This document shows positions 1 to 10,960 of a DNA stretch of 64,000 nucleotides, one piece after another (position 1 is the stretch's first letter; each line of letters begins with the position of its first letter). This DNA comes from Nephrocerus scutellatus (Eukaryota; Arthropoda; Insecta; Diptera; Pipunculidae). Both the position numbers and the translations under genes were made by a program. The stretch covers positions 109,161,908 through 109,225,907 of the forward strand of contig OX352763.1 in NCBI GenBank assembly GCA_947095585.1, in the 5' to 3' direction. The notes under the pieces were generated by a model. It worked only from the letters and a program-made list of their open reading frames with translations, made no database searches and was not told the origin of the DNA.

Positions 1-757
1 CTAGTTAAGCTTCCTTTCTAAGATCACTCCGAGATATTTGGCGCTGGGGGTAAGGCTGAAACTTTACCCATTGAGGCCGGTATCTTGGATTTAGTGTTGA
101 ACAAAACCATTTCGGTCTTCCCAGGCTTGACTCCAAGGCCACAGCTTGTTGCGCAGGAGCTGACTTTACCCAGGGCCCTTTCCATGACTTCACTGATCAT
201 GGAAAGTTACTGGTCTGATACGAGTATCACCACGTCATCTGCATACGTAACTGCATTTGTCTTTGTCCTATCCTCTTCAAGTTTTAGTAGCATATCATTA
301 ATTACCATCAGCCAAAGGAAGGGAGAGATAACCCCTCCTTGGGGGTGCCTCTGCGGACTCGTTTAGTAATATTACAGCTGCCAATATTGGCATGTATAAT
401 CCTGCTGCCGAGCATGGATACGATCCATTGCGTAAGAAAGGATTCCACTCCTGACTGGGTCAGGGCTTCCTTAATGGCCTCAATGTGAACATTGTTGAAA
501 GCCCCTTCTATATCTAAAAAGGTGGCTAACGTAAACTGCTTGTAGTTGATCGTGTGCTCAATCGTTCGCACTACCTCATGGAGGGCAGTCTCCGTGGACC
601 TGCTGCGTTTTTGGCTAGACGACGCTTGTACTGCATGCTTCACAACAAAGTCGTAATGGAGTATAATGTCAATAAAATCAAATTCCGTCAGCCTCGCTGA
701 AATACACCCATCATTTTTAAAAATCATCCTATACCTATAGTGTTGCCCTACGTACAT
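1..757 (-). mobile_element. LOA/R1-like LINE, reverse transcriptase fragment
   Basis: Read on the minus strand this is the RT domain of a non-LTR retrotransposon. The 5' part (757 down to about 345) is open for 149 codons and contains TETALHEVVRTIEH and the catalytic-region motif FLDIEGAFNNV. A frameshift falls at the RGTPK/GGV box near 345. The frame then continues as WLMVINDMLLKLEEDRTKT and the catalytic VTYADDVVIL at about 220-255, followed by the thumb-like CGLGVKPGKTEMVLFNTK. The copy is cut by the window edge. No endonuclease or RNase H is visible here. MLLKLEEDRTK recurs at 55760-55800 on the plus strand, so both belong to one family. The assignment to a LOA/R1 type follows from RNase H pieces of related copies elsewhere in the window; the clade name is inference. 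Confidence 0.85.
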
Positions 758-796
758 TATTGATACAGTGGTGACAACAAGTATTTTTCCTACAAA

Positions 797-1210
797 TTGG
801 AAATGAGTTTAGACCAATCTCCATTCTCCCATTTTTATCCAAAATGTTCGATAAATTATACAAAAACAAATAAGTCAATTCCTCTCAACATTATAACGCC
901 CAAGCAATGTGGATTCTGGGAGAAACATAGCTGCATAACAGACGCAATAGGCATATCAGATGACATAAGTCTCATTCCTCGTACTACTACATTTTTCTAA
1001 AGCGTTTGGGTTTGATACTGTCGACCACTCAACTCTATGCCAGAAGCTATCTCGATATTAAAATTTCGAACCTAGCGCTGTGATTTTTATATCTTCATAT
1101 CTGACAAGCAGATTTCAGTCGAAATTAATAAGGTCCTATCAGACTTTCTCCCTTCAACCAGTGGAGTTCCTCAGGGATCTATTTTAAGACCATTATTATT
1201 TTCCATGTTT
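797..1210 (+). mobile_element. Jockey/CR1-like LINE, RT fragment
   Basis: Plus-strand remnant of a LINE reverse transcriptase. An open piece to 1000 holds CGFWEKHSCITDAI, resembling the QFGFREKHSC region upstream of the RT catalytic core. After a frameshift come FDTVDHST-like codons (about 1010-1035) and then VEINKVLSDFLPSTSGVPQG and SILRPLLFSMFV at about 1115-1210. No YADD box follows, so the copy is truncated at its 3' side. Motif order and the GVPQGS box make RT origin secure; the exact clade is less so. Confidence 0.8.
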
Positions 1211-1618
1211 GTCGTAAAGCACTGCTGCACACAGGCCGCTATATGGCATGATTGTTAAAAATTTTGTATAGGAGCCCAGCGAGCCCGAGCGGGCCCTATC
1301 ACTTCCAAATTTAAATAGAAAGTTTAGTCATAGGAAATACACATTTGAGCAAAGTTTCAATAAAGCCGGTTTTGAGAAGTGGATTAAAAATTGATTGCAA
1401 GATTCTACCAACGAACGAACGAGCCGTAGTACATAATTGCTGGGCATTGTTCACGATAGTACACCATTGCCCGTCCAACCAACAGCAGCTGCGCATATGG
1501 TCTTCAGCGAAGTGTTTAAGAAGAAAAAAAACCGCTAAACCGACTAGAAGCGCATAACAGGTCTTATGATGAGATCACTAATGCAGCGAAAAGAGCCAGA
1601 TTACCAGGAAGGGTGGAC
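1211..1618. other. No gene recognised
   Basis: About 400 bp with no recognisable coding remnant. Around 1268-1310 a GC-rich tract (agcccgagcgggccctatca) is followed by 'cacttccaaattt'. The similar 'cggtccgatcacttccaaat' recurs at 49796-49815, suggesting a dispersed non-coding repeat. Confidence 0.3.
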
Positions 1619-2044
1619 TCACTGAAGCGTCGACGCTAAGGTCATCGGTGAGATTAAGATACAGTACCTTACTCCGCTGAGAAGTTTAGGGCTTAACCCC
1701 TCTAAAAAGTTGTTGGTAGTAGTCACCTGAACGTGACTATGTTCGATGAGATAACGAAAAGTGATAAGTGAATTATTGATAGACGGGGCGTCCCGCCTCT
1801 CCGAATTGGACCATCTTGTGATGATGTCCTCAGTTAGTAGTATTTTTTGGCATTCTATCGGCAACTTACGTATAAGCAAAAACAAAACAATGGCCGCCTG
1901 TTTTAAGGATTCTATCGCCCGCTCGGTTTTACACAGGATGCACTCTAAGGAACAATCAGTTAATCGCTTATTTATATCGCATCGGAAGCTCAAGTGAGAG
2001 GCGACCAAAGGAACAATTGCAAACGAAATTATACTCTGAACCAA
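1619..2044 (-). other. Open frame of 141 codons, unidentified
   Basis: The longest open frame here runs on the minus strand. It includes a short Cys pair (CSLECILCKTERAIESLKQA). I do not recognise a family, there is no intact neighbour, and the surrounding sequence is transposon-rich. It may be a piece of an element ORF or chance. A plus-strand frame (1761-1997) overlaps it and looks no better. Confidence 0.15.
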
Positions 2045-2805
2045 TTAGATTCTGAAAAAGGCAAACCGACTCTGCCACCAATTTAGTTAAGGAAGCGCGC
2101 GGGGTAAAGAGAAGGAATCATCATCAAAACGTTCTACAAAAATCTTCTGATTTAATTTAAATTGAGTTTTATTGTTTCGACCGTTAGACGACCAGCATGA
2201 TGCGTGGTAATCAATTTTCTAGCAATGCTAGTACCATTATGCAATGAGAAACTCAAGTTGAATTGAGTTATTCAATTAAAGACATTATTGCGCCGCTGCC
2301 CAGTGAAGATGACGTCTACAGAAATTGCACACTGGGAACAACAACGTCTCATGTTGTTCCCTGCTACTTGTGACATTATAAACTGATACTGAATGTCTGG
2401 TAGTTTTGTAGGAGGATGGAAATGTAAGGCAGCCAGCAATGAGTAGTGTGGATGTAATTCGACAACGCTCTACGACGACCGACTGTTGACATTTGGATCA
2501 TCAACTGAAATTGTTGGCGTTTTTGTACTTTGACTCCGAAGAGATTGCCTTTCTGGGCCTCTTTGGTTTGTTTGTTTGTATTGTATGTTGCGTTCCCTTC
2601 GAATTTGCTTGATAACAAAGAAACAGAATTGCTAATGTTATGCGGATGCAATTTTTATTTATCATTTTGTGGGACATGTTGTTATCTTTGAAAAAAAAAA
2701 AACACTTGGAAGAACACATTTCCGCAGTCATGTACCTTCGTCCGTCTGTAAGTTAATTGTTAGTCCAAATATCCTACTTATGCCATAGTAAGATAATTAA
2801 CATAT
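2045..2805. other. No gene recognised
   Basis: AT-rich sequence with an A-run at about 2691-2702. Short open frames on the minus strand look like chance. I see no element ends or protein motifs. Confidence 0.3.
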
Positions 2806-3224
2806 TGTTACGAAATTTCGGATTTCGAGTTCACACAACACAAGTTTATTATAAATTACAATTTTAATAAACATTAATATACCATTTAAATAAATAAAGA
2901 CTTTAAATATATAAATATTTCAAACTTTAATAAACAAACAGTAAAAATAATACAAATTTACAATTTATATTGGTGAAATGTACACAAAAACACTTATTAC
3001 AACAACACTTGTATTTCACTATAATTCTCTTAGGTGGTAGCAGTATTACTTTACAAGAATTTTTACAACTTGACAGGTTGAATTCTAAACAATAAATGAA
3101 TCCTTTGCAGCAATAGCCGCCTTTTATACTCATGGAAAAAGTTTCCAGAAACTTCCAATCTTAAAGACAGAAATATCCAGAAAATAGTGGCAACTACTCT
3201 TTTTTACAACTTATCATACTCACA
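2806..3224 (-). mobile_element. Solo LTR of a gypsy-like retrotransposon
   Basis: On the minus strand the segment begins TGTGAGTATGATAAG and ends TTCGTAACA, the TG...CA pattern of an LTR (about 419 bp). Reading minus, it has GAAGTTTCTGGAAACTTTTT, then a TATA-like GTATAAAAGGCGG at about 3118-3132, then AT-rich sequence with AATAAA/ATTAAAG signals and a 3' end in GTGTGAACTCGAAATCCG. This is the promoter-R-polyA layout of an LTR. No gag or pol lies next to it, so it looks like a solo LTR. I could not find a clean 4-bp target duplication (atat on one side, tgta on the other), which lowers certainty. Confidence 0.5.
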
Positions 3225-3261
3225 TGTATTGAGTCATCTTCTAAAAATAAACTACATATGC

Positions 3262-3370
3262 AATCATATCATCATCATCATCATATTTGGCTCTACAACC
3301 GGTGTCCGGTCCTGGCCTCCCGCAATAAATCTCTCATCCGGATTTCAAACCATCACACGCGAAACGTGAC
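3262..3370 (-). mobile_element. 3' tail of an RTE-like LINE
   Basis: On the minus strand the sequence reads CCGGTTGTAGAGCCAAATAT followed by a run of ATG triplets. The same junction (CCGGTTGTAGAGCAAAATAT plus ATGATG) ends the RTE-like element at 41615-41645 on the plus strand. Only the extreme 3' end survives. Confidence 0.6.
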
Positions 3371-3639
3371 ATGCGTCATACGTGGAAAATAAAAAATGCT
3401 TTTTTGGACTTAGATACTCACAAAATTTCATCTCTCTAGGTCGTGTGGAAGGTGATTAAAAAGGATCTCAAAGTGGTCGAAAATACAGACAAAAATGGAG
3501 CAAGTCAAGTTAAATAATAGTTATTAAAAAAACTTTCTATAAAAAGAACTATGTCCAAAAGCTGTACTATAAACCGAATTTCCGAAACGTTCTTCAAAAG
3601 CTGATATTGCATTCATTACGTTCACTCTAAAAGTATATA
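3371..3639. other. No gene recognised
   Basis: AT-rich spacer with no coding or repeat signal that I can name. Confidence 0.25.
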
Positions 3640-3843
3640 GTGAAACGAAATATTTATGTAAAAGTTCAACCCTAAGAGTATACAATGAAATGTAATGATT
3701 GTTGTATATTAATTAAAATATTCACCCTATATTTATGCAGTGAAATGTAAATATTGTTGCAATCATTATTAAAAGGTACATTCCTAAAAGTATGTAACTA
3801 TTGTTTAAATATTTTTAATAGGTGCAACCCTAAAAGTATACAA
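3640..3843. repeat. Degenerate 54-bp satellite, left outlier
   Basis: Repeats of the pattern CCTAAAAGTATACAGTGAAATG then TAATGATTGTTGCAATATTTAT, the unit that forms the dense array at 7130-9932. Copies here are more diverged and shorter. The last one is broken by the LINE at 3844. Confidence 0.7.
3837..3843. repeat. Target-site duplication, left copy (tatacaa)
   Basis: The heptamer tatacaa lies inside the satellite motif aaagtatacaa and recurs at 4408-4414, directly after the poly-A tail of the intervening LINE. This fits a target duplication made by LINE insertion into the satellite. Confidence 0.5.
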
Positions 3844-4407
3844 GAAAATGTATTAATTGCCATCGCCAAGAATGCTGCGAAATGTTTAGGTTTCCTAAAG
3901 CGGTGCAAGATTAACTTCACACCTTCAGATCTGGTTTAAATTTGCAAGGCATATATTCTCCCTAAACTTGAATACAAATGTGTTGTCTGGGCAGGTGCCC
4001 CCAAGACCATATTGCATCTACTAGACAGAATTCAGAGCCGCGCGATTAAACTTATTGGTGACGTAAGTCTCGCGAAAACAATCGAATCGCTTGAACATCA
4101 TAGGAATGATTCCTGCTTGTCACTGTTTTATTGCTTTTTTCACAAGCGGTGTTCAAAGAAATATCCAGATGCATCCCGCCTATTCTTGAACCATTCTACC
4201 TTTAGGCCATTTCTGGACGAAGTAACCAGTTATGTGGAATGAGTTTCCCGATTTTGTGTTTCCGCATTTATATGATCTACAGTAATTAAAGACACTCGTG
4301 CATAGACACCTCATCTCTTCCTCTTCCTAATTTCCTGACGCCAACACTGTGCCAAGCAATTTATAGGGGTGCAAATCCCTTTAGCGTGTGTACATTTTAA
4401 AAAAAAA
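3844..4407 (+). mobile_element. Jockey/CR1-like LINE, 5'-truncated, C-terminal region plus 3' UTR
   Basis: Plus-strand LINE 3' end inserted in the satellite. It encodes IAKNAAKCLGFLKRCKINFT (about 3862-3920), then KLEYKCVVWAGAP, LLDRIQSRAIKLIGD and SLEHHRNDSCLSLFY in slightly broken frames. This is the post-RT C-terminal region of many jockey/CR1 proteins. The 3' UTR holds GGGTGCAAATCCCTTTAGCG and ends in a poly-A run at 4399-4407. The same 3' end recurs at 46406-46712, so this is one family. Severe 5' truncation and poly-A are typical products of target-primed reverse transcription. It is not functional. Confidence 0.85.
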
Positions 4408-4725
4408 TATACAATAATGATTTTTGCTATCTTTATAAAAAATATTTAACCCTAAAAGTATAAAATGAAACGTAATGATTGGTGCAATATTAATTAAATG
4501 ATTAAATGACCCATAAAATAATAGCGAAATGACATAATTGTTGTTGTTGTAATTCAAAAATTGAAGCAAAAAGTATACAGCAAAATATAACGATTGTTAC
4601 AATATTCAACGTAAGTGATGTTAAAGTATTAAACCCTAAAAGTATGCAATGAAATGTAGTAATTGTTGAAATTTGTATTAAAAAGTTTAACCTTAAGGTA
4701 TATAACGAAATCTTATAATTGTTGC
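4408..4725. repeat. Degenerate 54-bp satellite, continuation after LINE
   Basis: The satellite resumes after the LINE (tatacaataatg) and holds several diverged units with ACCCTAAAAGTATAAAATGAAA-like starts and ATTGTTGCAATATT-like ends. The first heptamer, 4408-4414, is the right copy of the tatacaa duplication. Confidence 0.65.
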
Positions 4726-4728
4726 AAG

Positions 4729-4756
4729 ATTTATTTATTTATTTATTTATTTATTG
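4729..4756 (+). repeat. Microsatellite (ATTT)n
   Basis: About seven repeats of ATTT directly before the candidate LTR start at 4755. Confidence 0.9.
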
Positions 4757-5480
4757 TTACGAAAATTAAAAGGGAAAATATTAAGCACATTGATATATAC
4801 TAGTTTAAAAAAAACATTTTTAATATTAGAATTAGGAAAATACATTAAATTTAGGATTAGCAATACTGTATGTATAAACAATTTATACGTGGGGAACTTG
4901 TATATAAAATTGTATATAGAAAGTTTATATCGGTATGTTCTGGCTAGATAAGTCAAATGGAATAGAATAGAATAGAACCTTTCCGAAACTGTGATTAGGT
5001 ATCATTACCCCATACATTATCGCAGTTAGTTAGTTATTATTTCGATTTGTACCGGAGTACTTGCAAGTAGATAGAGCAATGTTATATGAGAATATGTTAT
5101 TTGTGCGAATAATTAGTAATCACCAGTGTGAGTCTGTGAATTAAAGTTGTTAAATTGTACATAGAAAGTTTATATCAGTATATTTTGGTATTTGCTAGAT
5201 AGGTCGAATGGAATATATTAGAAAAGAATAGAACCTTTCCGTTACTGTGATTAGGTATCATTACCCCATAATTTATCGCAGTTAGTTATGATTTTGATTT
5301 GTGCCGGAGTAGGTACTTGCAAGTAGATATAGCAATGTTATATGAGAATATGTTATTTGTGCGAATAATAAGTAATCACTAGTGTGAATTAAAGTTCAAA
5401 TTTGTGAATAAACGAACTTGTGTAGTGTTTTTATTTGCAAAACCTATTACGAACTCAAGAAAGCCTAAATTCCACAACAG
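4755..5480 (+). mobile_element. Candidate solo LTR with an internal 256-bp duplication
   Basis: It starts TGTTACGAAAATT, sharing TGTTACGAA with the LTR end at 2806, and ends CCTAAATTCCACAACA. Near the end lie GTGAATTAAAGTTC and GTGAATAAACGAAC, which look like polyadenylation-region sequence. Inside, a block containing AACCTTTCCG, GTGATTAGGTATCATTACCC, TACTTGCAAGTAGAT and ATATGAGAATATGTTATTTG occurs twice (about 4912-5156 and 5165-5400, offset 256 bp) with a few differences. No target duplication is clear (ttat before, gaat after). It could instead be another AT-rich repeat. Confidence 0.35.
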
Positions 5481-7129
5481 AATTTATAATGTAACGATTG
5501 TTAAAATCGCTCTTTAATTAACAAAAAGTAAATAAACTGAAAAATAAAACTTTGAGAATTTATTCTTATAAATAAGATGCCCCAAAGCTGTACGACAAAA
5601 CGTTAGCCCTTAGTCACCAAATCATAAGGGAACTGATGCTCGTAGATAGACATATTCTAGTGTTCTTATGACGTTTCCGAGATATAAAAAATGTAAAAGC
5701 CAATTTTTTAGTCCACTTGAGTATAAAGGACATAAGTATGAATATACATAATGCTCCTTATCCTTAGTGATGCCATTAGGTGTATGACAATATTATCATT
5801 ATCTTCAAGTGCCTTAGAGTGATGAACTCAAGTGTACAAGTGCAAGTGTACTTTAGACTTTGATGGTCTTCTGCTGTGCACATAATATCTCATTACATTC
5901 CACCACAGTCGCAACGAATTACCAATAATGTCCTTTTAATCGCACAACACACCTATAGAACCCATACAACTTGTCTATGGAAAGCGATGCTTTGTTGTGT
6001 GCATACATTATAGCGGTGGAAGCTATCGCTTGTCCGCTTATTCTCCTGCACAATTAGATAAATGTATTTATAACAATCCTATGTTCAGAGTATAGTACAT
6101 CCATCAGCCCGAATGTCCACACAATAATTGTTGCAAATTTGCACGTCAGTCGGAACACATATGAAGGCGAGGAAAAACTCTACACACATAAATGCAACAA
6201 AATTGATTAGTTTATTTGAGGACAGGATAAAGGAATGTGAACGTGAAGGGCTTCGGCTTCTTTCGCATTCATTGATTGTCACCTAGAAAAGCTTACCGGA
6301 TCCATTACGACCTGCCAAATGGGTATATGTCCACGCAAACCCAGTTGCACACATCATTCGATTTGACGCCACAGAACACAGTCATCATCTTCATCATCAT
6401 CATCTACTGTGAGTGAGTCCTTTGGGCAAATTTATGTGACATTCGCACGCAGGTTTTATCCAAATACACAACAGAGATAGGACAACAAGGATATCACACA
6501 CGGAGAAAACAAAACGAGCGACATTTAACCTGAAGCACTATGCTGGGCTAATCCATCCGTTTTCGGAATAACTGCTGCTGGGGCTATGGCTATCGAATAT
6601 ATTTCTGTTGACACACCCGTAATGCATTTAGCCGTTAGATCGTTACTGCCGTCGTCGTCGGTCCTTCCATCCGTATTATTGAGGATATTGTTCAAATGTA
6701 TATCGAATTTTCGTTCTGTACGCTATTCGATTAGGAGTCACCACCAGGCGTTACGTAATACGTTCATATGACATCGATTTTGATCGTTGGATTACAATGT
6801 GAACAAATCTTTCGTCTTGGGTCATCGTGAAACATGTAGTTACTCACGTATAACAGCTTGAAAATATTGTTAAGGTGCGTGAAATGCACATATGCACATT
6901 TGATATGTGAAAAGATTTGGGCTGAAATTGGAAAAATTTAAAGAACAGCTCCAGTAACAGCTCTTTAATAGCAATATAAAGCTGTTGTTGTGCAAGTGTG
7001 TACTATACCCAAATGTTGGAGCATTTTTTCAGACACGATCTTATATCTTTAATTGTTGGCAAATCTCTATGGACCTTTTCGCTTGCTTGAATTTTTTTTT
7101 TCTAAAATTGCAATCTTTAGAAATGATTC
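5481..7129. other. No gene recognised
   Basis: About 1.6 kb without recognisable protein or element motifs. A CATCAT microsatellite occurs near 6382-6408 and a GTCGTC run near 6651-6662. Short open frames (6085-6282 minus, 6586-6771 plus, 6985-7176 plus) show no family resemblance. Confidence 0.35.
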
Positions 7130-8536
7130 CACCCTTAAAATATACAGTGAAATGTAATGATTATTGCAATATTTAGAAAAGCATTCAACACTTAAAGTAT
7201 ACAGTGAAGTGCAATGATTATTGCAATATTTACTTATGAATTCCACCTTGAAAGTATACAGTGAAATGTAGTAATTGTTACAATATTTATAAAATATTAA
7301 CGTCCTGAAGGTAAAGTGTAGTGGTTATTGCAATATTTGTCAAAAGATTCACCCTAAAGTATGCAGTGAAGTGCAATGATTGCAATATTTACTAATGAAT
7401 TCCACCTTGAAAGTATACAGTGAAATGTAGTAATTGTTACAATATTAATAAAATATTAACGTCCTGAAGGTAAAGTGTAGTGGTTATTGCAATATTTGTC
7501 AAAAGATTCACCCTAAAGTATACAGTGAAGTGCAATGATTATTGCAATATTTACTTATGAATTCCACCTTGAAAGTATACAGTGAAATGTAGTAATTGTT
7601 ACATTATTTATAAAATATTAACGTCCTGAAGGTAAAGTGTAGTGGTTATTGCAATATTTGTCAAAAGATTCACCCTAAAGTATACAGTGAAGTGCAATGA
7701 TTATTGCAATATTTACTAATAAATTCCACCTTGAAAGTATACAGTGAAATGTAGTAATTGTTACAATATTTATAAAATATTTCCGTCCTAAAGATAAAGT
7801 GTAGTGGTTATTGCAATATTTACTAAAGAATTCCACCTTGAAAGTATACAGTGAAATGTAGTAATTGTTACAATATTTATAAAATATTAACGTCCTGAAG
7901 GTAAAGTGTAGTGGTTAATGCAATATTTGTCAAAAGATTCACCCTAAAGTATACAGTGAAGTGCAAAGATTATTGCAATATTTACTAATGAATTCCACCT
8001 TGAAAGTATACAGTGAAATGTAGTAATTGTTACAATATTTATAAAATATTAACGTCCTGAAGGTAAAGTGTGGTGGTTATTGCAATATTTGTCAAAAGAT
8101 TCACCCCAAAGTATACAGTGAAGTGCAATGATTATTGCAATATTTACTTATGAATTCCATCTTGAAAGTATACAGTGAAATGTAGTAATTGTTACATTAT
8201 TTATAAAATATTAACGTCCTGAAGGTAAAGTGTAGTGGTTATTGCAATATTTGTCAAAAGATTCACCCTAAAGTATACAGTGAAGTGCAATGATTATTGC
8301 AATATTTACTAATGAATTCCACCTTGAAAGTATACAGTGAAATGTAGTAATTGTTACAATATTTATAAAATATTTCCGTCCTAAAGATAAAGTGTAGTGG
8401 TTATTGCAATATTTGTCAAAAGATTCAACCCTAAAAGTATACAGTGAAATGTAATGATTATTGCAACATTTCTTTTCAAATATTTGTTTGAAATCTAAAA
8501 ATTGTTGCAATATTCATAAAATGATTCCGTACTAAA
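7130..8536. repeat. 162-bp satellite array built of three ~54-bp subunits
   Basis: The start TTCCACCTTGAAAGTATACA recurs at 7241, 7400, 7562, 7724, 7831, 7993, 8154 (TTCCATCTTG) and 8317, giving spacings of 159, 162, 162, 107, 162, 161 and 163 bp. Each 162-bp unit has three related subunits: one with AAAGTATACAGTGAAATGTAG, one with GAAGGTAAAGTGTAGTGG, and one with AAAGTATACAGTGAAGTGCA, each ending ATTGCAATATT-like. The 107-bp interval has lost one subunit. Copies are highly similar, so the amplification is recent relative to the outlying units. A minus-strand open frame of 80 codons (8268-8510) simply reads through the repeat because the subunit length is a multiple of three. Confidence 0.9.
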
Positions 8537-9106
8537 CGAGTTCGTGAAGCCACAGTGGCACTCTTTTCTTGCAAAAAAGCCATTGGTAGCAGATGGGGTC
8601 TTCAACCCCATATAACTCTTTGGCTATATACAGTGGTAGTAAGACCTACTCTTCTATACGATGTGACTCTATGGTTGACTGCCTTAAATAAGAAAGTAAA
8701 CCTTGACAAATTAAGCAGAGTCCAAAGATCAGCTAGTCTATGTATGAGCAGAGCACTTCGTAAAACTCCCTCCGCCGCATTGGACATTCCGTTCGACCTT
8801 AAATCACTCGACATTTTCAGCGAGCAAGTAGCTGCTAGCTCATATCTCCCAGTCGACTAGAAATGAAATCGGTCACTCCTCTATCCTGAATTAAGTCAGA
8901 ATCCCAGAAAACATAGACTACACCATAACAACAATAAAAACTTCCACATTCCGACATTATGAGCAGTCTCCTACGCTTCATACGAAGCTCTAATTTGTTC
9001 ATCGAGTAGGTGGACAATTTTTTCCTGATCCGTGTGGTATCACAATGGACCATTGCTGGTCTAAGTGTGTCGGTTTTCACTAACAGAAACCTTAAGCTAA
9101 CCTAGC
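8537..9106 (+). mobile_element. LOA/R1-like LINE 3' fragment inserted in the satellite
   Basis: The encoded protein ALFSCKKAIGSRWGLQPHIT and VVRPTLLYDVTLWLTALNKK lies at about 8555-8690. VNLDKLSRVQRSASLCMSRA and LRKTPSAALDIPFDL follow to about 8800. This is the conserved RT-to-RNase H linker of LOA/R1-type ORF2. RNase H is missing: from about 8940 the sequence jumps to the extreme C-terminus and 3' UTR (ACGCTTCATACGAAGCTC, GTGTGGTATCACAATGGACC, GTCTAAGTGTGTCGG), closely matching 37690-37835. The satellite stops at 8536 and resumes at about 9107, with ctaaa on both sides (8532-8536, 9107-9111) as a possible target duplication. The copy is internally deleted and dead. Confidence 0.8.
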
Positions 9107-9932
9107 CTAAAGGTAAACAATGAAATGTAATAGTTGTTGCAATATTCATAAAATGATTTAATACTAAAGGTATACAATGAAATGTAAAAATTCTTGAAAT
9201 ATATATAAAATTGTTCCATCTTAAAAGTTTACTATGAAATGTAATAGTCGTTGCAATATTTATAAAATGATTTCATACTAAAGGTATATAAAGGTATAAT
9301 CCTTGCAATAACTTTTGCAATGTTAATAAAAATAACTCCATCCTAAAAGTATACAGTGAAATGTAGAAATTGTTGCAATACATATTTATAAAATGATTAT
9401 ATCCTAAAAGTATACTGTGAAACGTTGTAATTGTTGCAATACATATTTATAAAATGATTACATCTTAAAAGTATACTGTGAAATATATTATTATTTCAAT
9501 ATTTATAAAATAATTCCATCCGAAAAGTATACTGTGAAATGTATTATTATTGCAAAATTCTTGAAATATATATAAAATTGTTCCATCTAAAAAGTTTACT
9601 GTGAAATGTAATAGTTGTTGCAATATTCATAAAATGATTCCTCCTGAAGGTATACAATGTAATAATTCTTGCAATATTAATAAAAATAACTCCATCCTAA
9701 AAGTATACAGTGAAATGTAGTGATTGTTGCAATACATATTTATAAAATGATTATATCTTAAAAGTATAATGTGAAATATATTATTATTGCAATATTCATA
9801 AAATAATTCCATCCTAAAAGTATACAGTGAAATGTAGTGATTGTTGCAATACATATTTATAAAATGATTATATCTTAAAAGTATACTGTGAAATGTATTA
9901 TTATTGCAATATTCATAAAATTAAAAATTTGG
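9107..9932. repeat. 54-bp satellite, right part, single-subunit form
   Basis: Units of about 50-62 bp with CATCCTAAAAGTATACAGTG, AAATGTAGTGATTGTTGCAA and ATTTATAAAATGATTATATC. Unlike 7130-8536 there is no clear 162-bp higher-order period; instead units of slightly different types alternate. Minus-strand open frame 9627-9854 reads through the units and is not taken as a gene. Confidence 0.85.
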
Positions 9933-10199
9933 AAAACAACCATTGTCCAGCCTGTATCTAAATTGTAATTTCTTCCTCTTAACGACACATAGCAGTCACG
10001 CCCACTCTTTCCAGGGTATATACATCGTCAACTTATGCAATACCTTGAAAACCGGCTGTACGGATTTCGTAGGCAACATTCTGCTGGTATTTTTTGGCAT
10101 ATCTAACCGAAAATTGGAACCAGTCTATTAATCAATTTGGTAACAGCGAAGTTGCTGCACTCCAAGTCATTTTAGAGTTTGACATCAATTTCTTTAGAA

Positions 10200-10960
10200 T
10201 AGATTCGTGATAATGAAGCCGATGATAAACTGATTTACTGTACTCGAAGTTATTTTGGATATCTTAATTCAAGTTGTTATAGACAGAAAGTCACCGCATA
10301 AATACTGGCATTCCCCAGCAGTCTGTTTTGACCACAATACTTTTTCTCTTCTCCATTCAGGATTTTGCCGTCCAGTACTTCTAATAAAATTCATTATTTC
10401 GCTGACGACAGCACTCTATGCTTCTTGTTCGATCTCTCGTGAGTGCGGGACGTTTTTCTATCGTTCGTCGTCAGCTGAATAATTCATCGAAGAGATTTAT
10501 GTAGTCGCATCTATACGTTCATGGCTCGTTCTCCTATAAAAGTTTTCGTTTGGAATACGATTTGGCCAGAACACACGTAATATATTTTTTAGACAACAAA
10601 TAACAAAAGCTTGAAGTTTCTTGGCAACATTGACGGTCACATTTCAGATACTGTTAAGCCTTATAGAAGCACCAATTCCACGTTAAGGAGGAACAGTCGC
10701 AGCTTTGTGTTTTAAGCTGATTGCACTGCTGCAACATTCGGAACATAACTAGAGATCCGGCTGATAATTCAGTACCACCTTCAATCGAGACTATTTTGGG
10801 GACAACCTATTCGAAAAACCACATAACAGTTCGAAAGCCGACCAACGGAAAGGTTCTTCCTCAATTTCCTTAGCAGGTTCTCATCAGAAATCAGAAGAGA
10901 CCCATTAAAAATCCTCAACAGGTCTTGTCGCAAGCACTCACTACCTATAAGGTCTTTGTT
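10200..10960 (+). mobile_element. Jockey/CR1-like LINE, RT core fragment
   Basis: Broken plus-strand RT. KSPHKYWHSPAVC-like codons at about 10285-10330 and VLTTILFLLFIQDF (about 10328-10370, corresponding to GVPQGSVLSPTLFLLFINDL) precede IHYFADDSTLCFLFDLS at 10389-10440, which carries the catalytic FADD box. RRQLNNSSKRF follows. Frames change several times, so this is a decayed copy. The downstream region to about 10960 may hold the thumb region (FLGNIDGHISD) but is poorly preserved. Confidence 0.65.

Noticed and set aside
8268..8510. An 80-codon repeat protein on the minus strand in the satellite
   Set aside because: The 54-bp subunit length keeps any frame open if no stop lies in one unit. 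There is no start context, domain or conservation beyond the DNA repeat.
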